Positions 1-12,576 of a stretch of DNA of 64,000 nucleotides are shown piece after piece (the first letter of the stretch is position 1; the number at the start of each line of letters is the position of its first letter). Location of the stretch: assembly GCF_042453785.1 (NCBI RefSeq), contig NC_091675.1, forward strand, positions 49,982,501 to 50,046,500. Reading direction: 5' to 3'. The translations under genes and the position numbers were made by a program. The notes under the pieces are model-generated. The model was not told the origin of the DNA, did not search any database, and saw nothing but the letters and a program-made list of their open reading frames with translations. The stretch comes from Malus domestica. Its lineage: Eukaryota; Streptophyta; Magnoliopsida; Rosales; Rosaceae.

Positions 1-2454
1 GTAAAAGCCGGTTGGGAATTGGAGGACTGGCCAAATGATGTCGATGAAGGCTGCTCTGCAATCTCACTAAAGAGCAACTGCATTTGCAAGCTTCCGGAAG
101 AATTGGTATGTCCAAGACTCCGAATTTTACTTATAGATGATAATCTTAAACTAAAGAAGATCTCAGAAGCTTTTTTCCGAAGTCTGAATGCGTTAAGGGT
201 CTTAGACCTTAGCAGCACTTGTATTTCGTCACTGCCCTCTTCGCTCAATCTCCTAACCAACCTTCAAACATTGCACCTAGATTCATGTTGGTCATTAAAG
301 GATATCTCCATACTCAGAGAACTAACCAAACTTGAGATCCTTAGTCTGAAAGACTCACGTTTTGAGGAATTGCCAAAGGAAATAGGAAACTTGGCCAGTC
401 TGAGGTTGTTGGATTTTGCTGGGAATACAATGATTCAGAGAGTTCCATCCAATGTGATATCTAGGCTGTCTCGGTTAGAGGAACTATACATGCAAGGTAG
501 TTTTGGAAATTTTGGGAGTAGAATTGAAGGAGCAGGAGAAGAAACTAATGTTGGATTCGATGAGCTAACTTGCTTGTCGTACTTAAGTAATTTGACTGTT
601 CAGATTCATTCTGCAGAATGCATTCCCGAAAATGTTGGCTTCCATCCAAATTGGGAAAAATTTTACATACTTATCAAGAGTCAAACAATACCCCTGCATA
701 AGGTTGAGTATTATGATTTTAGTACTTCATATGGTTCAAGAATCTTGGCTCTTGATACCACAATCAATAACTTGCCTAGTTGGTTTAACAGTGCAGTGAC
801 CGAAAGGGCAAAGAAAATAGTCTACAAAGAATGCAGGGGCTTGATTAACATTATCGAGGAATATGCCATTGAGAGACTACATGAATTGATGTCTCTTCAT
901 GTCGAAAGTTGCCATCAGATGCGTAGTTTGATGAACTACACGGCCACAAATTTGGTTCCGAATAAGCTCGTGTTCAAGAACTTGGAAGAGTTGTGTGTGA
1001 GTAACATGAATGAGTTAAAAGAGTTATGTGTTGGCGACTTACCAGATGGATCTCTAGGCAATCTGACGCTATTGGAAGTGAAAAAGTGTCACGCCTTTGC
1101 GAATGCACTTCTCCAATCAAATTTGTTAGAGAAACTCGAGAATCTGGAAGTACTTATTGTTGATGGTATGAAAAGTTTGGAATACGTGTTTCAATCCGAT
1201 GGTCTCAAACCGGAGCAAAGTGTCATGGGAAAATGCAGAGAGATGAAGCTGGAGGATCTACCAGCACTGAGAAACATATGGAATGGCCCTGCGCAACACG
1301 CGACATTCCATAATCTTAAAATTTTGACAGTTGCATGGTGTATGAAACTGAAGAACATCTTCACAGCGGATATGTCTCGGTGTCTTTCACAACTGGAAGA
1401 GCTGTGGCTTTCCGAGTGCGATTGCTTGGAGACAATTATCGGACCAAGCGAGGGAACATTGAACAGCAAGATCATTTTGCCGCAACTAAACTACTTATCG
1501 TTGCAGCGTCTTCCACGGTTCAAGAGCTTTTATAGCGGTGCAAGTACTGATGTCGAGTGCCCTTCAATGGAGCATTTGTATGTACACTACTGCCCGGAAT
1601 ATTTAATCTCTACGTCGGACTTCAACAGCCGGAAGGAAGTCCAAGTAAATGCAGACCAGCAAGTGCTCTTTGGCCCCAGAAAAATGTACGTACGTTTTTC
1701 TTCTTGTTTAGATTATGTACGTAAATTATTAAGCTGTAACTAATGGTTAATTAAACCACATGCAGAAAGGCTTCGTACTCGATGACCAGAGAGACTCCTA
1801 CATTGATTGACGACGGCTATGCGTGGAAGAATTGCGGACAAGATGAGATCCCTGGTTCTGATCACCCAAGGTATAATACCACTTTTTTACACAATTTTTG
1901 CACACATTTTTGTAAGGCCCATTCTGTGATGTATTTAGCAATCCAAACCGTCTATCTTTAAAACCATCACTCACATTCTTGCAAAAAGTTGGACGAATCC
2001 AAACTATTAAGATATTTATTCGTAGTGAAGAAAATGGACAAATAGTAAATACAGTTCTACAAAGAAACCCTAAACCTTTAATCAAACGGTTATATAGTTC
2101 CAGAGTTGGGTGATTTCTAGTTGACAAGATCTTTAAGGGAAGGCCTAAAAGATAGATAGTTTAGATCGTTGAAACACATTATAAAGTTGGCTCTACAAAA
2201 ATTTGCGTAAAAAATTGTATAAAAAAAGTGGTATCACGCGTCCGTCCTGTATATAAGCTTTCTTTGATCGACTATTAACCACAAGAATTCTGACTTCATG
2301 TTATATCCACAGGATCTACTATCGATGCATTCACAAGTTCAATAACGACTGCCAAGCAACCAAAGAAGTGCAAAAATTTCGAGATGATCCGCCAATGTAC
2401 GAGACTACATATTTTGGCATTCATACATGCAGGGCACATCCTAATTACATTTGA
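1..2454 (+). CDS. CNL-type NLR resistance protein (3' part) fused to a C-terminal WRKY domain
   Basis: The 5' end lies left of the window; the frame is open from base 1, so no start codon is seen. Proposed exons are <1-1685, 1766-1870 and 2313-2454. The first encodes about 560 residues of leucine-rich repeats of the At4g27190/RPS2-like CNL class: early LRRs such as LRVLDLSSTCISSLPSSL and EELPKEIGNLASLRLLDF, then the long irregular C-terminal LRRs typical of that class. CC and NB-ARC domains would lie outside the window. Without splicing the frame would stop at 1741-1743. A GT at 1686 and an AG at 1765 remove 80 bp and join in phase to a WRKY domain ending at a TGA at 2452-2454. Known of the family: intracellular immune receptors that sense pathogen effectors; extra domains often act as effector baits. 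The fusion is inferred from splice signals and phase. The alternative is an LRR gene beside an orphan WRKY fragment. Confidence 0.72.
1766..2454 (+). other. Degenerate group III WRKY domain encoded by two exons of the NLR gene
   Basis: Exon 1766-1870 reads TPTLIDDGYAWKNCGQDEI and on to DHPR. Exon 2313-2454 continues IYYRCIHKFNNDCQATKEV to GIHTCRAHPNYI and stop. The zinc ligands fit the group III pattern C-X7-C-X23-H-X-C exactly. The intron splits the arginine codon of the PR motif, which is the conserved intron position in WRKY genes. The WRKYGQK heptapeptide has become WKNCGQD, so the tyrosine and lysines that contact W-box DNA are lost while the fold-defining residues stay. Inference: an integrated decoy rather than an active transcription factor. 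Confidence 0.8.
1877..2233. repeat. MITE filling the WRKY intron
   Basis: The ends are long imperfect inverted repeats: taccacttttttacacaat at the left and its near complement, ending in gtggta, at the right. The match extends inward to aaatttttgtag/ctacaaaaattt. The element makes up about 357 of the 442 intron bases and begins about six bases from the splice donor. No clear target duplication was found. Confidence 0.55.
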
Positions 2455-3288
2455 CCATCTTTGTAGGTTAATTGCTCTTACAACCCCTGAGTTTTTTCAT
2501 ATTTTCATAAAACTTCAAGAGATCTCAAAAATTACATTGACAACAGTAACAGGAATCGCTTTCGCAAAATCCTTTGCGTGCACAAAATAAGTAAATAAAT
2601 TACAAAATTTCCTCCTCGTCCCCATATCTTTTATTTCATCAAATTTGGTCAACGTAGTTTTCAATCTGTTCCAATTTGAGGACATCTGGTAGCATCATTT
2701 GGTGCTGAAATTAAACAAAGAGAACAGATGTTCTTGAACTCGAACAGATCCGTAACTACAATAACCAAATTCGATGATGAAATCAAGCGTCTGCGCAACC
2801 GAACTACGGATTATAACTACTACCTATTCATAATTCCAAATGAAATGAACAAAGGAAAAAAAGATAATAGCTGTACCAAATCTTATTACTTCGCAACTAA
2901 TCAAACTCTGCAAGCTGCATTCCCAATCTCTACCGCCTGCTTAAATACACGATCCCTTCGACGGGAACTGTACCAAAAGTTACAGAATCTAACTAGCCTG
3001 GAATATTATGGTCCACGGGCTCGTGGCATTCCTAGAAACTTCACGTTGAGGTTGAGCCAAACAATGGCACAACTTCTACCCGTAAAATGAGTTCTAAAGC
3101 TGATAATTTACAACAGCCGATGTCTTCAAGCATTTGCTCGTCCTCAATGCAGAGAAAGACGTGATGCCACCATTCAACACCCCACCTCCAAAAGAAAACT
3201 TCCTCACTTGGTCTTTTGATTGAAGGGAGGGAGAGATTACCAGATAGAGATGGGCTAGAGGAGAAGCTGCATTTGCTAGCAACAGCCA
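2455..3288. other. Intergenic, between convergent genes
   Basis: This holds the 3' flank of the NLR-WRKY gene and, on the minus strand, the probable 3' UTR of the esterase gene. Short open frames here have no recognisable domains and no splice context. I see no other structure. Confidence 0.5.
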
Positions 3289-6200
3289 TTACCGAAATAT
3301 GTCTGGAAAAGACCACATGATGAATCTTGCAAAAATGTCGGACTCCAAAAACTCAATATGAGCAGCCCTTCCTATGAAGGTGTTCAAGTTCTTTCCATAA
3401 GAAGAGGTATCAAAGTTGACGTCACAGCGCATGAACACTCGATTCTCAGACTGAGGGGCCCGTATCTGTTCCAAGCAATCACTCAGCATTTCCTGAAACA
3501 CTTTTCCCTTCCTTGAGAAATCCAATGAAGCAGCCTGGCACGTGTCTATTCTAGCGGAATGGTAGGGAACATAACCATCCTGCAAAACACGATCCATAAT
3601 ATTAATTTATGGGTATGAGAGAAAAATACAACAAATTATTAAAGATTTTTTTTTTCTGTTACAAGAAAAAGTCACTCTCCATTCGAATAACATAGATATC
3701 ATGAGAATAATTTTGCCTCAAAATACCATATTTAGAATATGAAGAGCAAAGAAGTTTCATGAGATTTTAGCTCTTCCACTTTGGCGCAAGTAGATTGCTG
3801 CATAATTCTAAGACATCGACATTTGTAAATCTGAAAGGTACACTTCAATACAAGTGTTTCCATGACACATCAAAATAGATAAAGAGAAGAAAGTGGTATT
3901 AAGAGTTCCTCCCAACCTAACATCAAATCTTTCAGTATGTGGAGCAAAAGCAAAGAAATAATGCATGTTGTCCTAGTAATTTAGACCCTGCTCATTATTG
4001 AAGCACGAATAGTTCACTAATGCAAAATCTAGCATAATGAGCATGTTTTGGAACCAGAGAACAAACTAAAAAAAGGGTTTTAAAGGTCCTAGTTCACCAA
4101 GGTCCATAGAGTACTGCTCACATGAATGACGACTGAATGAGCATATTGAGTTTTTAATTAGTTCAGCAGTAGGATAAAAGCCTATAGGTTGAGGATGGAT
4201 GACAAACAAGTCATTTCTTTTTGGTCAGGATAATAAACAAGTCATATGGTAAATTGATTCTCAAGAGATCATAGGTGCTCAAAAACATAGTAGCTCACAT
4301 AAGAATTTATGGTCCGTGGATAGACCAATTGCACTTCAACTTGATGGAAAACAGCAGAGAGAAGCAACCAAAACAATGTGTTTCAATTAAGTAAACTAGG
4401 TTATGAAAGCCCCAGGGAAGAGATCACGATACCTGTGGTGAAGATAACAGGACTATGTGCTTGAAATTCTCAAGTGTCTTCTTCTGCAAAAAGAATTACT
4501 TTAGAACATCAGCAAATAAACACATCACATTTGTCACCATTTTTTCTTAAACCAAGTTATAATTATTAAAAAAATAAAAAAAGTCATGTTTGCCTCGACT
4601 TTGAATTACAGAAAAATGTATTGAGTATGCAATACTATTATTAAACTTTAAAAGGAAACAAAAGGCCATTATTAATATCATGATTTGATTACACTTCCCA
4701 AGATGATGAGTAGCTATTAGGCAAACACCTGATGGCTGAGCTAAATGCATTAAATACAGGAATTCAGTACCTTACACAGCTTGTAAAAGAACGTATTTTG
4801 AAGATCTGGATCATCGGTGAAGGTAAGCTGATGAATGCACTGCGTGTTCTTGAGCTTCTTCAAGAGCCACAGCCCGGAGTTGAATAAAGAGTTCGAACTG
4901 TAAAGATATCCCAAGTGTGGGCCCGATATAGAAAGATATATGTACAGGTATCTTAGGAATGGCTCCATAATGCTATCTGCAAAAATGATGCCAATAATAT
5001 CTTACACCAACTGCATATAATGGGAAAACATGACGTCAGTAGTTTGTTACCTGTTAGTGCTGTTCTTATGATAACATTCCCAATAGAATGTCCCACAAAG
5101 CTAAGCTTAATATCAGCTATGTTTCCAGATCTCGATACTTTATCCATTTTCTTCTTGAGGAAAGAAACTACTTCCTGAGCCAACCTTTGTCCCATTTCTC
5201 TGAAGTCACCAGACGTTTTGTCTTCATTTGCCTGTGACATTAGAAACTCTACCTTGGGATCTATCAATAGCCATTGGTTTCGAATAAGCCGTAAATCCAG
5301 GTGATGACCCTGTAGAGTGAGAACTGTAATAAGCATCCACTTATCTATCTTTAATAAAAATGCAGTACAAAGTACAAATAAATAGACTTATGTAGCTGTT
5401 CCATCAACTAAACAGGTATGAAGTCGTAAACTTGCAGCATAAAACATGAATGACCAACAAATGAATATTTTAACCCATAAATCACTAACGTTTAACTCCC
5501 TTTAAAAACCAAATATACACCGACTAACACAACCAAAAACTTTTATGATCACTATGTATACAAAGTATTTTGAACCTCCATAAACATAAGTTATTACAAA
5601 TAGCTAGCAAGTTTTAACCTAAATTCAAATTGATACATTGACTAGTTCAAAACTGTTAATATTTCTACTTAAAAAAACAACTAAAAAAGTCTGTCGCACA
5701 AAGAAAATACTGGGGAGCAAGAAAAGAACAGAGAAGACGATGAAATTAAAAAAAAAAAAAAAAAAAGAGGAAGCTATAAGAGAACAAAACTAGCCTGAAA
5801 CCCATGCACAAAGACGACAAGTTTTAAAACACGGCCTTTCTTTGGTGAGATATAGTCAAATTTCTTGTTTTTGGAGTCAGAGCCAGATCCACTGAGTAAG
5901 CCAGCAGAGTTAATCACGTCCAAGTTTCTCAAGTACGAATTATCACTAGTTGTACGCCAAGGCGCATTCAACACACGCTCCACAATAACAATAGGAATGC
6001 TTGATGTATCTCCAAATATATGCATGTCTTGAATTGACCGATTGTTAATCTGCATTGAAAAATCTGATTTAGAGAAAAAATCCAAGAGGACAGACAATAC
6101 GTCACTTCATCTGAAAGCAACGACTCACCTTCATTTGCGCAATACTTCGCCGATGAAGCTCAGCACGGGTAGCAGCAGTCTGGGCAGGCTGTACAGAACA

Positions 6201-9200
6201 AAAGTTAGATCTCTAAAAGATGCATTGGAATCTAAATTTGGCTCATAACTGAACTCTGCACAAGGAAGATTGAACACCCCCTTGACATTTCTCAGAACAG
6301 GTTGGACAATTTTCATTGGGAACTGTTATTAGCACTCCAAAAATCTCATTCTACACTCCTCACAAGTGAATTTTTCTTTCTATTTATAGAAACTTCGGAG
6401 TGCAAAATGAGATTTTTAGAGTGCTAATAACAATTCCCTTTTTATTTCATCACTAACAAATCATGTGGAATACTTACATCATCGGTTAATTTCCATGTCG
6501 TTAAAACCCTTTTATGGCCGCCATTGTGGGAAGACTCTTCACCCCCACTACTATTTAGAAAATGATGAGGCATCTCAACCTTAGAGTAAACCATCCATAT
6601 TGACCATTCAGCTTTTCTATCCTTAGCCCATGTGTCATGCAAGTATTCCAGTATCTTTGTTTTGTTAAACCTGCAATGAATAAATATCACCATACAAACA
6701 AGTACAGAAGATCTGGAAATTAGATCAAGAGGAGCTAGTCTTCCCTTTATTTATTGTGGGTACGAATAAGAGATTAATCAAAGGCTATATTGACAATAAC
6801 ACCTTATTGGTATTGCATGTCCGTCAATTAAATAAAGGGGCATCCACTCTAGACCCTCATACGGGGGCCCTTTCTCTTGGAGAGTATGCCTGTTTCGGTA
6901 TACATAGATGATATATATATATATATATGGATCCCCGAAATCCTCACAAAGAGAATCCGGATTCACAACTCTCACAACTTGCCCTTGGTGTTGAAGGCAC
7001 ACCGTGTACACTCCACATTCTAATTACAGACTCCTTATTTGCTATGCTGTTATTTGCCCGATGATTGATGTTGTTGTTCATTATGCCATTTTTGTCTTTT
7101 TTTTTGTTGGGGGGGGGGGGGGGTGTTGAAGCTGGGGTGAGACTGATTTGGGAGGTGTGGTGTGGTCAGGCGGGATAGATCAGGGGAAGTGGGATGGGGG
7201 GTTCTGGGCTAGTGTTCCAGGTGGATTGAAAAGACTAAATACCCTTACTTTGACTAAAGACAACAAACGTTAACCACAACGGCCATATTTACAAAATGGA
7301 AACCACATTACTAAGTTGACAATTATAGCAAATCACAGGTCCATTTATAAATTTTGGACAGACACACACGTGTATCATGTACATATGAAAATCTATACAA
7401 AAATATTCAAGTGTACAAGTCTATGATTGGGACCGTCATCCAGTACTTAAAAAACAATAAATAAAAAAACCCATAAAACCATAATAACATTGTCAAAGTA
7501 AGCGAACCTGTGGAACTTCAAAAAAGTGTTCCATAAATATAAAACTTGATCGCCCAACGAATAAAAAGAACTCTGAAGGGCATCCCTCGATAAGGGGCGT
7601 ACCAATTCACCACTTCCAAACTTTGATGTGCCATTTACTTTCTGTCAAAAACAGATAAAGTAAGGAAAAATATGAACCTTAAAGCGTAGAAATTCCAAAA
7701 AAAAAAAATAGGATAAGAACATTGTGCTGTATGAAATAAATAAAGGACCTGAAGACCATTTTGTGGCTTGCCTTGTCCTGAAACTTGGTCATCTGCTGCA
7801 ACCAAATTTTCTTGCAGGAAATCAAACTTTGTGTCATCAATTTTAGATATAAAATCAGTCAAATCAATTGCTTGGTCAATAGCCTTGCTAAGTTTCTGGA
7901 GCTCTTCAAGCAGTATGTCACGAGCATTTAACAATGATTTAGCACGAATAATGTCATTCACAACTGCAGCAGCCGCCTGTGTTGATGCCTAGTCAGTAAC
8001 AAATTTTAAACTGTAAGTATATAATCAAACAGCCTCTGAAGAAAAGAGCAAATAAAACGTAAAAAAACAGATTGAGAATACTCAAAACCTTTCATATCCC
8101 ATGTTAAGTACATATGTGCTGCAATATGTCCAGATACTAGTACATTTTTTTTTTTTAAATTTAAGTACTTTGTTTCAATCACCCATCTATATTTTATATT
8201 GTGCTCAGCACCATTTATTTTCAATGTACTTATCCACGTAACTTTAAAACCTTGAAAACACTACTAAATCTTGCATATCACAGAAGGTTTTTGTTATTCA
8301 TTCACCCTTTTCCTAAATGCATGGCTTGTTTAGTACCTATCTGGTGAGAACAGCAGGCCAAGAACTTTTACTCAACCTTGAACAAAGTTTAGATTTTACT
8401 TTTCTTCATTGATATCACTTTGCAGACAATAGATGTGTACTTTTCTACTTTCCAAGACAGGTTATTTTGTAAATCCATATCATAACCATTTTGTAATTAC
8501 GTATTAGCGCTTCTCAGATCATGCAATCCCAAAAAAGTAGATATAGCCTGTACATTAGTCAAGTCCGCTCAGTTAATTTGTTTAAGTCTTTTTGCATCAA
8601 ACAAAAAGTCATTAATTGACATTTATATTATATGATGTGGATCTTAATATAATGTGAAGGACTTCCACTGAATGGTATCCTGATCCAGAACGAAGCTCTT
8701 TCAAATGAATGTTTATGACAATTTATATAATAAGCAAACGCTAAGGATATCTGTAAGAAAAAAGCTCCAAGGATATTGGATAAATTATGGACAGTGAAAG
8801 TAATTCAAATTGTTGTAACTAGGGAAATGACTCATAAAGTTCTCTAACCTGAAAACATAAAATTAATGTCAATTCCTAAAAACTGCAATGTGTATACCAA
8901 AGCATATCCATAGGTCCCACAACCATGCAGAATTGCGTGTGCATACATGTGCCCAATCGTACAATGTTTGTGTTCTGGTATTGTGTGAAGGCCCTTGGGA
9001 AGTGCATGTGTATGCACATGTTGTTGATATTGTCAATACGAAGTACGTGAAAGAGAGAAGGAAAGATGACAAACAACCCATAAGAACACACTGTTAAAAG
9101 AGATAAAAATTCAAGAGTGAATGCTGCCAAGCTTCCCTAGGGCCAGAAAAAGGATCTAGTAGAATTTAATGGGTAACAACGTACTCGATTTAACCCAGAA

Positions 9201-11754
9201 AGACCTTCTCCATCAACATCTTCAGCAGCGGAAGAATCACTGAAATAATTCAAATATCGAGTTAATGCTACAAATAAATTGTGCACAAGAATTAGTTTCC
9301 AATATCACAAGAGTACTAATCCCCAAAATGAATGCCAAACTACCTTATAGACTAGAATATGTGACAAACCTGGGTACCTTCGATGGGTGTGTATACGAGA
9401 CAGCTTTCAGTAGACTGATGTGTACACTAACATCAACAAGCACCGCATGGAATGCATCAAAATGAACAGGACAATATGAATGCAAACCCAGAAGAGCTTT
9501 AGAAGGAATTCGAAATTCATGGACAGCGGCAGGGCTAGCATCTAGAGAAGCCTGCAAGTCAGACCTGCAATTATACAATACAATCACGAACTCCAATTTC
9601 CATTGCAAACTAAATCATGTAAGAAAAGAAAAAGAAAAAGAAAAAGAAAAAGAAAAAATATGAACCATGTCAACTCACCTATTTCCCAATATGGGGGCAT
9701 GCAGAAGCTCAAACTTCAAAATAATAGGAGATGATGATATACCCTGAAAAGTATACACTATAAATGAATACTTTATATAAACATTTCTACATTCTACTGG
9801 CCAAAATCAAATATATAATCGTCAAGTTGCAACACATTTTTCCCAACAAAGATTCTTGAAAAGTAATCTAATTCTTTCACAAAACAGTATTTTTTTTGTT
9901 ATTTTTAAGAATTTGACCTGCTTGCCTAAGAATGCAAATGGGACCTTTCAGCATTCAGAGGAAATAAGATAAGGCCAAATAAAAGCTAAGGCTAGTTGTC
10001 AATGTTGTAATGAATGTAGGTAGCTAACCCAGATACCAGACATGTTATGAGGGCTACTATCTTCAATAAAATCCTTATACGTCACAAATGCATGCAAACA
10101 CACATAGATGCACACAGAGAGGGAGTGGGAGAGAGATTAAATTACCTCATGTCCAGCAAGAGATAGATTGAACGATATCATGATTGATAAAAAAACGTCC
10201 TGCCTGGCATATTTGATACGAAATGGCTGAGTTGAGAAGCTGTTGTCTGTATCATCAATCCTCCATACTCCATATACATCATCAGAACCCAGATCAGGAG
10301 CTGCCAGTCAAACAATATAATTATCTCTAAGCTCTTGCCTCTTTAGTTTATGAACAGAGCATTACTTAAATGCCACAAACTTATTGAAATTTTTATTTAA
10401 TGAAGCAAAACATATCTCGGTGCCTGATAACATGGTATAAAAACATTTAATCATGTAAATATTAAAAAAGTGGTCCACCCAGTGGCCACTATTTATGTTT
10501 TTTTAACTTGTGAGAAAGAGACATTTGCTCGCAAACAGATGGAATAAAACTACAAAACGGATGCAGGAGTCGAGGGGACCACTACAAAAACAGAGAAACC
10601 AATACAAAGAGAGCAAACTAGAAGGCTCTCCCAAAACAACACCCAATGGTCAATATGGGGAACAAAGAAGGAAACTGTGGGTGGATTCTTCTTTACTTTT
10701 CTATTAACTGTTTTAACTTTGTTCAAGGGTTATTTCTAAACCATGAGGATATCCAATGATATGTTGGCAAAAATAGATGGACCAGAGTAGGTCATGTAAA
10801 GTTTTGACTCTACACCGTCTATCATTTGAAATATAAACCAAAGAAAGAATAACACTACAAAACAAACAATGAAAACCTAGCTCTTAAACAGCAGCAACCA
10901 ACTTGTGATAAATTGAGAAAATTGAAAAGGAGAATCCATTGACCATTGAACGAACATATACACTTTCAGTGTAAAAGGGAATTGTCAAAACTTCTAGGGC
11001 AGTTTAAGATATTTCAAGAACCAGGTTTCAAATTTTACTTAAAACCATCATTGCAACATATAACAAGGTAAAACTTGTAAATTTCATGCTGCATTACAAC
11101 ATTTTGGCTTAACCCATAAATAACTTAGCAAAAGCTTTCATACCACCAAGCCGCGCCCCGTATTTACATATATATACTTACAACTTACAAGCAAGGAACT
11201 TCACATATATTCATGATTGTACTGTAGACTAGAAGAGTGATTAATCAGAAAGCAGCCATAACAACTCCAATGAAAGTAAGTTACCTTCATATTGCACAAC
11301 TCTTGCTGGAGTCCCCACAGAAGTATATTCACTGTCCTCCCATCTCATTGTAATCTTAATTTGGTACCATCTAAACAAGCAAAATACAGAAAAGTTAACA
11401 AATTCCCATAAAATCAACTAAACAAAAACAAACACAAGCAAGGTCAAAATACACCAATTAACATCAAATGGTGGATTGCACCCAATGGGATACCGCTTTC
11501 CTCCAAAACCCATTGCGTCCCGGGTTCAAAACGCACCCTGAATTCACAAAATACAGATGGAAACAAACATACCCTTGCTGGAAAAGGTCGAGATTGTGAA
11601 ATCTGTGAATGTAAACAGCAATCTCTTGAACGGCGTCCAACATAGCCACCGGCTTAATCTCAGCCGGGGGAGGCTTGGCATCTGGCAACCTCTTTGCTGA
11701 TGACGATGATGATTTATTGTTCAGACCCACAAGCCACCCCAAATGCCGAAACAT
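3289..11754 (-). CDS. ZW18: ZW18/FAM135-type putative serine esterase (DUF676 alpha/beta hydrolase), 15 exons
   Basis: Exons in transcript order: 11573-11754, 11285-11370, 10146-10300, 9679-9743, 9370-9564, 9185-9239, 7749-7988, 7508-7641, 6478-6670, 6129-6188, 5795-6049, 5051-5309, 4771-4976, 4433-4483, 3289-3579. They sum to 2427 bases, in phase, giving 808 residues; Arabidopsis AT1G58350 (ZW18) is about this size. The N-terminus MFRHLGWLVGLN and the following DUF3657-like region match FAM135 proteins. The hydrolase core shows VVFVHGFQ (oxyanion strand, residues 533-540), GHSIGN with the nucleophile near Ser615, DGYVP near Asp713 and AAHIEF near His786, a plausible Ser-Asp-His triad. Family members are putative lipases/esterases; the substrate is unknown. 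The start at 11754 is the only ATG in frame; the codon four upstream is GTG. One intron uses a GC donor. It converges on the NLR gene. Confidence 0.88.
5793..5796 (-). other. GC splice donor after the VHGFQ exon of the esterase gene
   Basis: The exon ends ...CAT GGG TTT CAG and the intron starts gctagt. The next exon begins GGT CAT CAC, which restores the conserved VHGFQGHHLDLRL in phase. The nearest GT donor would shift the frame. Confidence 0.7.
6318..6438. repeat. MITE in an intron of the esterase gene
   Basis: A 121-bp palindromic element with ends gggaactgttattagcac and gtgctaataacaattccc and inner arms aaaatctcatt/aatgagattttt. A diverged relative sits at 36105-36214. Confidence 0.7.
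7109..7123. repeat. Poly-G run of 15 bases in an intron
   Basis: An uninterrupted G tract (C on the esterase sense strand) follows a T-rich stretch. It is a simple repeat; its length may be uncertain in the assembly. Confidence 0.7.
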
Positions 11755-12393
11755 GCGTAACACCACTCCCCAAAATTTGCATCCCTAGTCCACAAACACT
11801 TCCGATTTCAGCTCCAGCTTCCCGCCCTAATCCTCAGCAAATATCACCATCTCAGGAGCTCCATTTCATGGCGGAATTGACCCGATTACGTTGAAATTGA
11901 CCCGAATGTGCCGCCGACGAAGAAATGTGACTGTGTGGGCAAGTAGGAAAGTTCAATCAGCGAGCGATTGTGAGTGGGACAATTGGCACTGGCAGCTAGG
12001 GTTCGTACAATATGGCATTCATCATTTGTAGTCAGAGAAAAAAGTAAGAGAAGGGAAGAAAATATCACGGACCTCATCAACACGAGCAATCCAATGCGCT
12101 AATTTTGCTTCTGCTCTTTTACAATATTGTCCTTGGCGACCAAACCCATTGTCGATCAAAATTGCTACTTCTGTTATCTTACGAGCTTTTTACTTCTTTT
12201 TGCAAATTCAAGAGCTTCAAAATTGGTATTTTTGTCATCTTACGAGGGATTTTTAGTATTTTTTAACAAATTCAGAGTATTTAATTAAGATTTTAAAAGA
12301 TTAAGGTGGATTGGAAACTATGTCGTCCTGAGATTGCAGAGAAAGAGGGGTGGTAGTAGATTAAGATCTACTTTAGAAGACTCTTTCTTTAGA
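11755..12393. other. Promoter and 5' flank of the esterase gene; nothing else identified
   Basis: The bases next to the start codon are relatively GC-rich, as in a 5' UTR and core promoter. No convincing TATA box was found. Farther out the sequence is AT-rich with no coding signal. Confidence 0.4.
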
Positions 12394-12481
12394 ACAAACG
12401 ATATTATCTATATTAAAGAGAGCGGGATGACCTTAGCCTCCCAATAAAGAGAAATATCACTAAACCGTAGTGTTAAATGGC
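12394..12481 (-). mobile_element. SINE fragment (internally shortened)
   Basis: It matches the minus-strand SINE at 19906-20082 at both ends (ttagcctc... and ...actaaaccgtagt) but lacks the middle that holds the B-box-like block. It is an old, reduced copy. Confidence 0.5.
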
Positions 12482-12576
12482 TTGAAATAGGAAATTTCAA
12501 GCCTAAATCCAGGTACTAAGGGTGGATTCTAGTACATTGCACTCTGGGTCAGAGGATTCCATCAATGGTGCCAAAA

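Noticed and set aside
6131-6316. 61-codon minus-strand frame (MKIVQPVLRN...) that looked like an esterase exon with its acceptor in the MITE end
   Set aside because: The conserved protein is PAQTAATRAELHRRSIAQMK in another frame, using the acceptor at 6189-6190; this frame is mostly intron.
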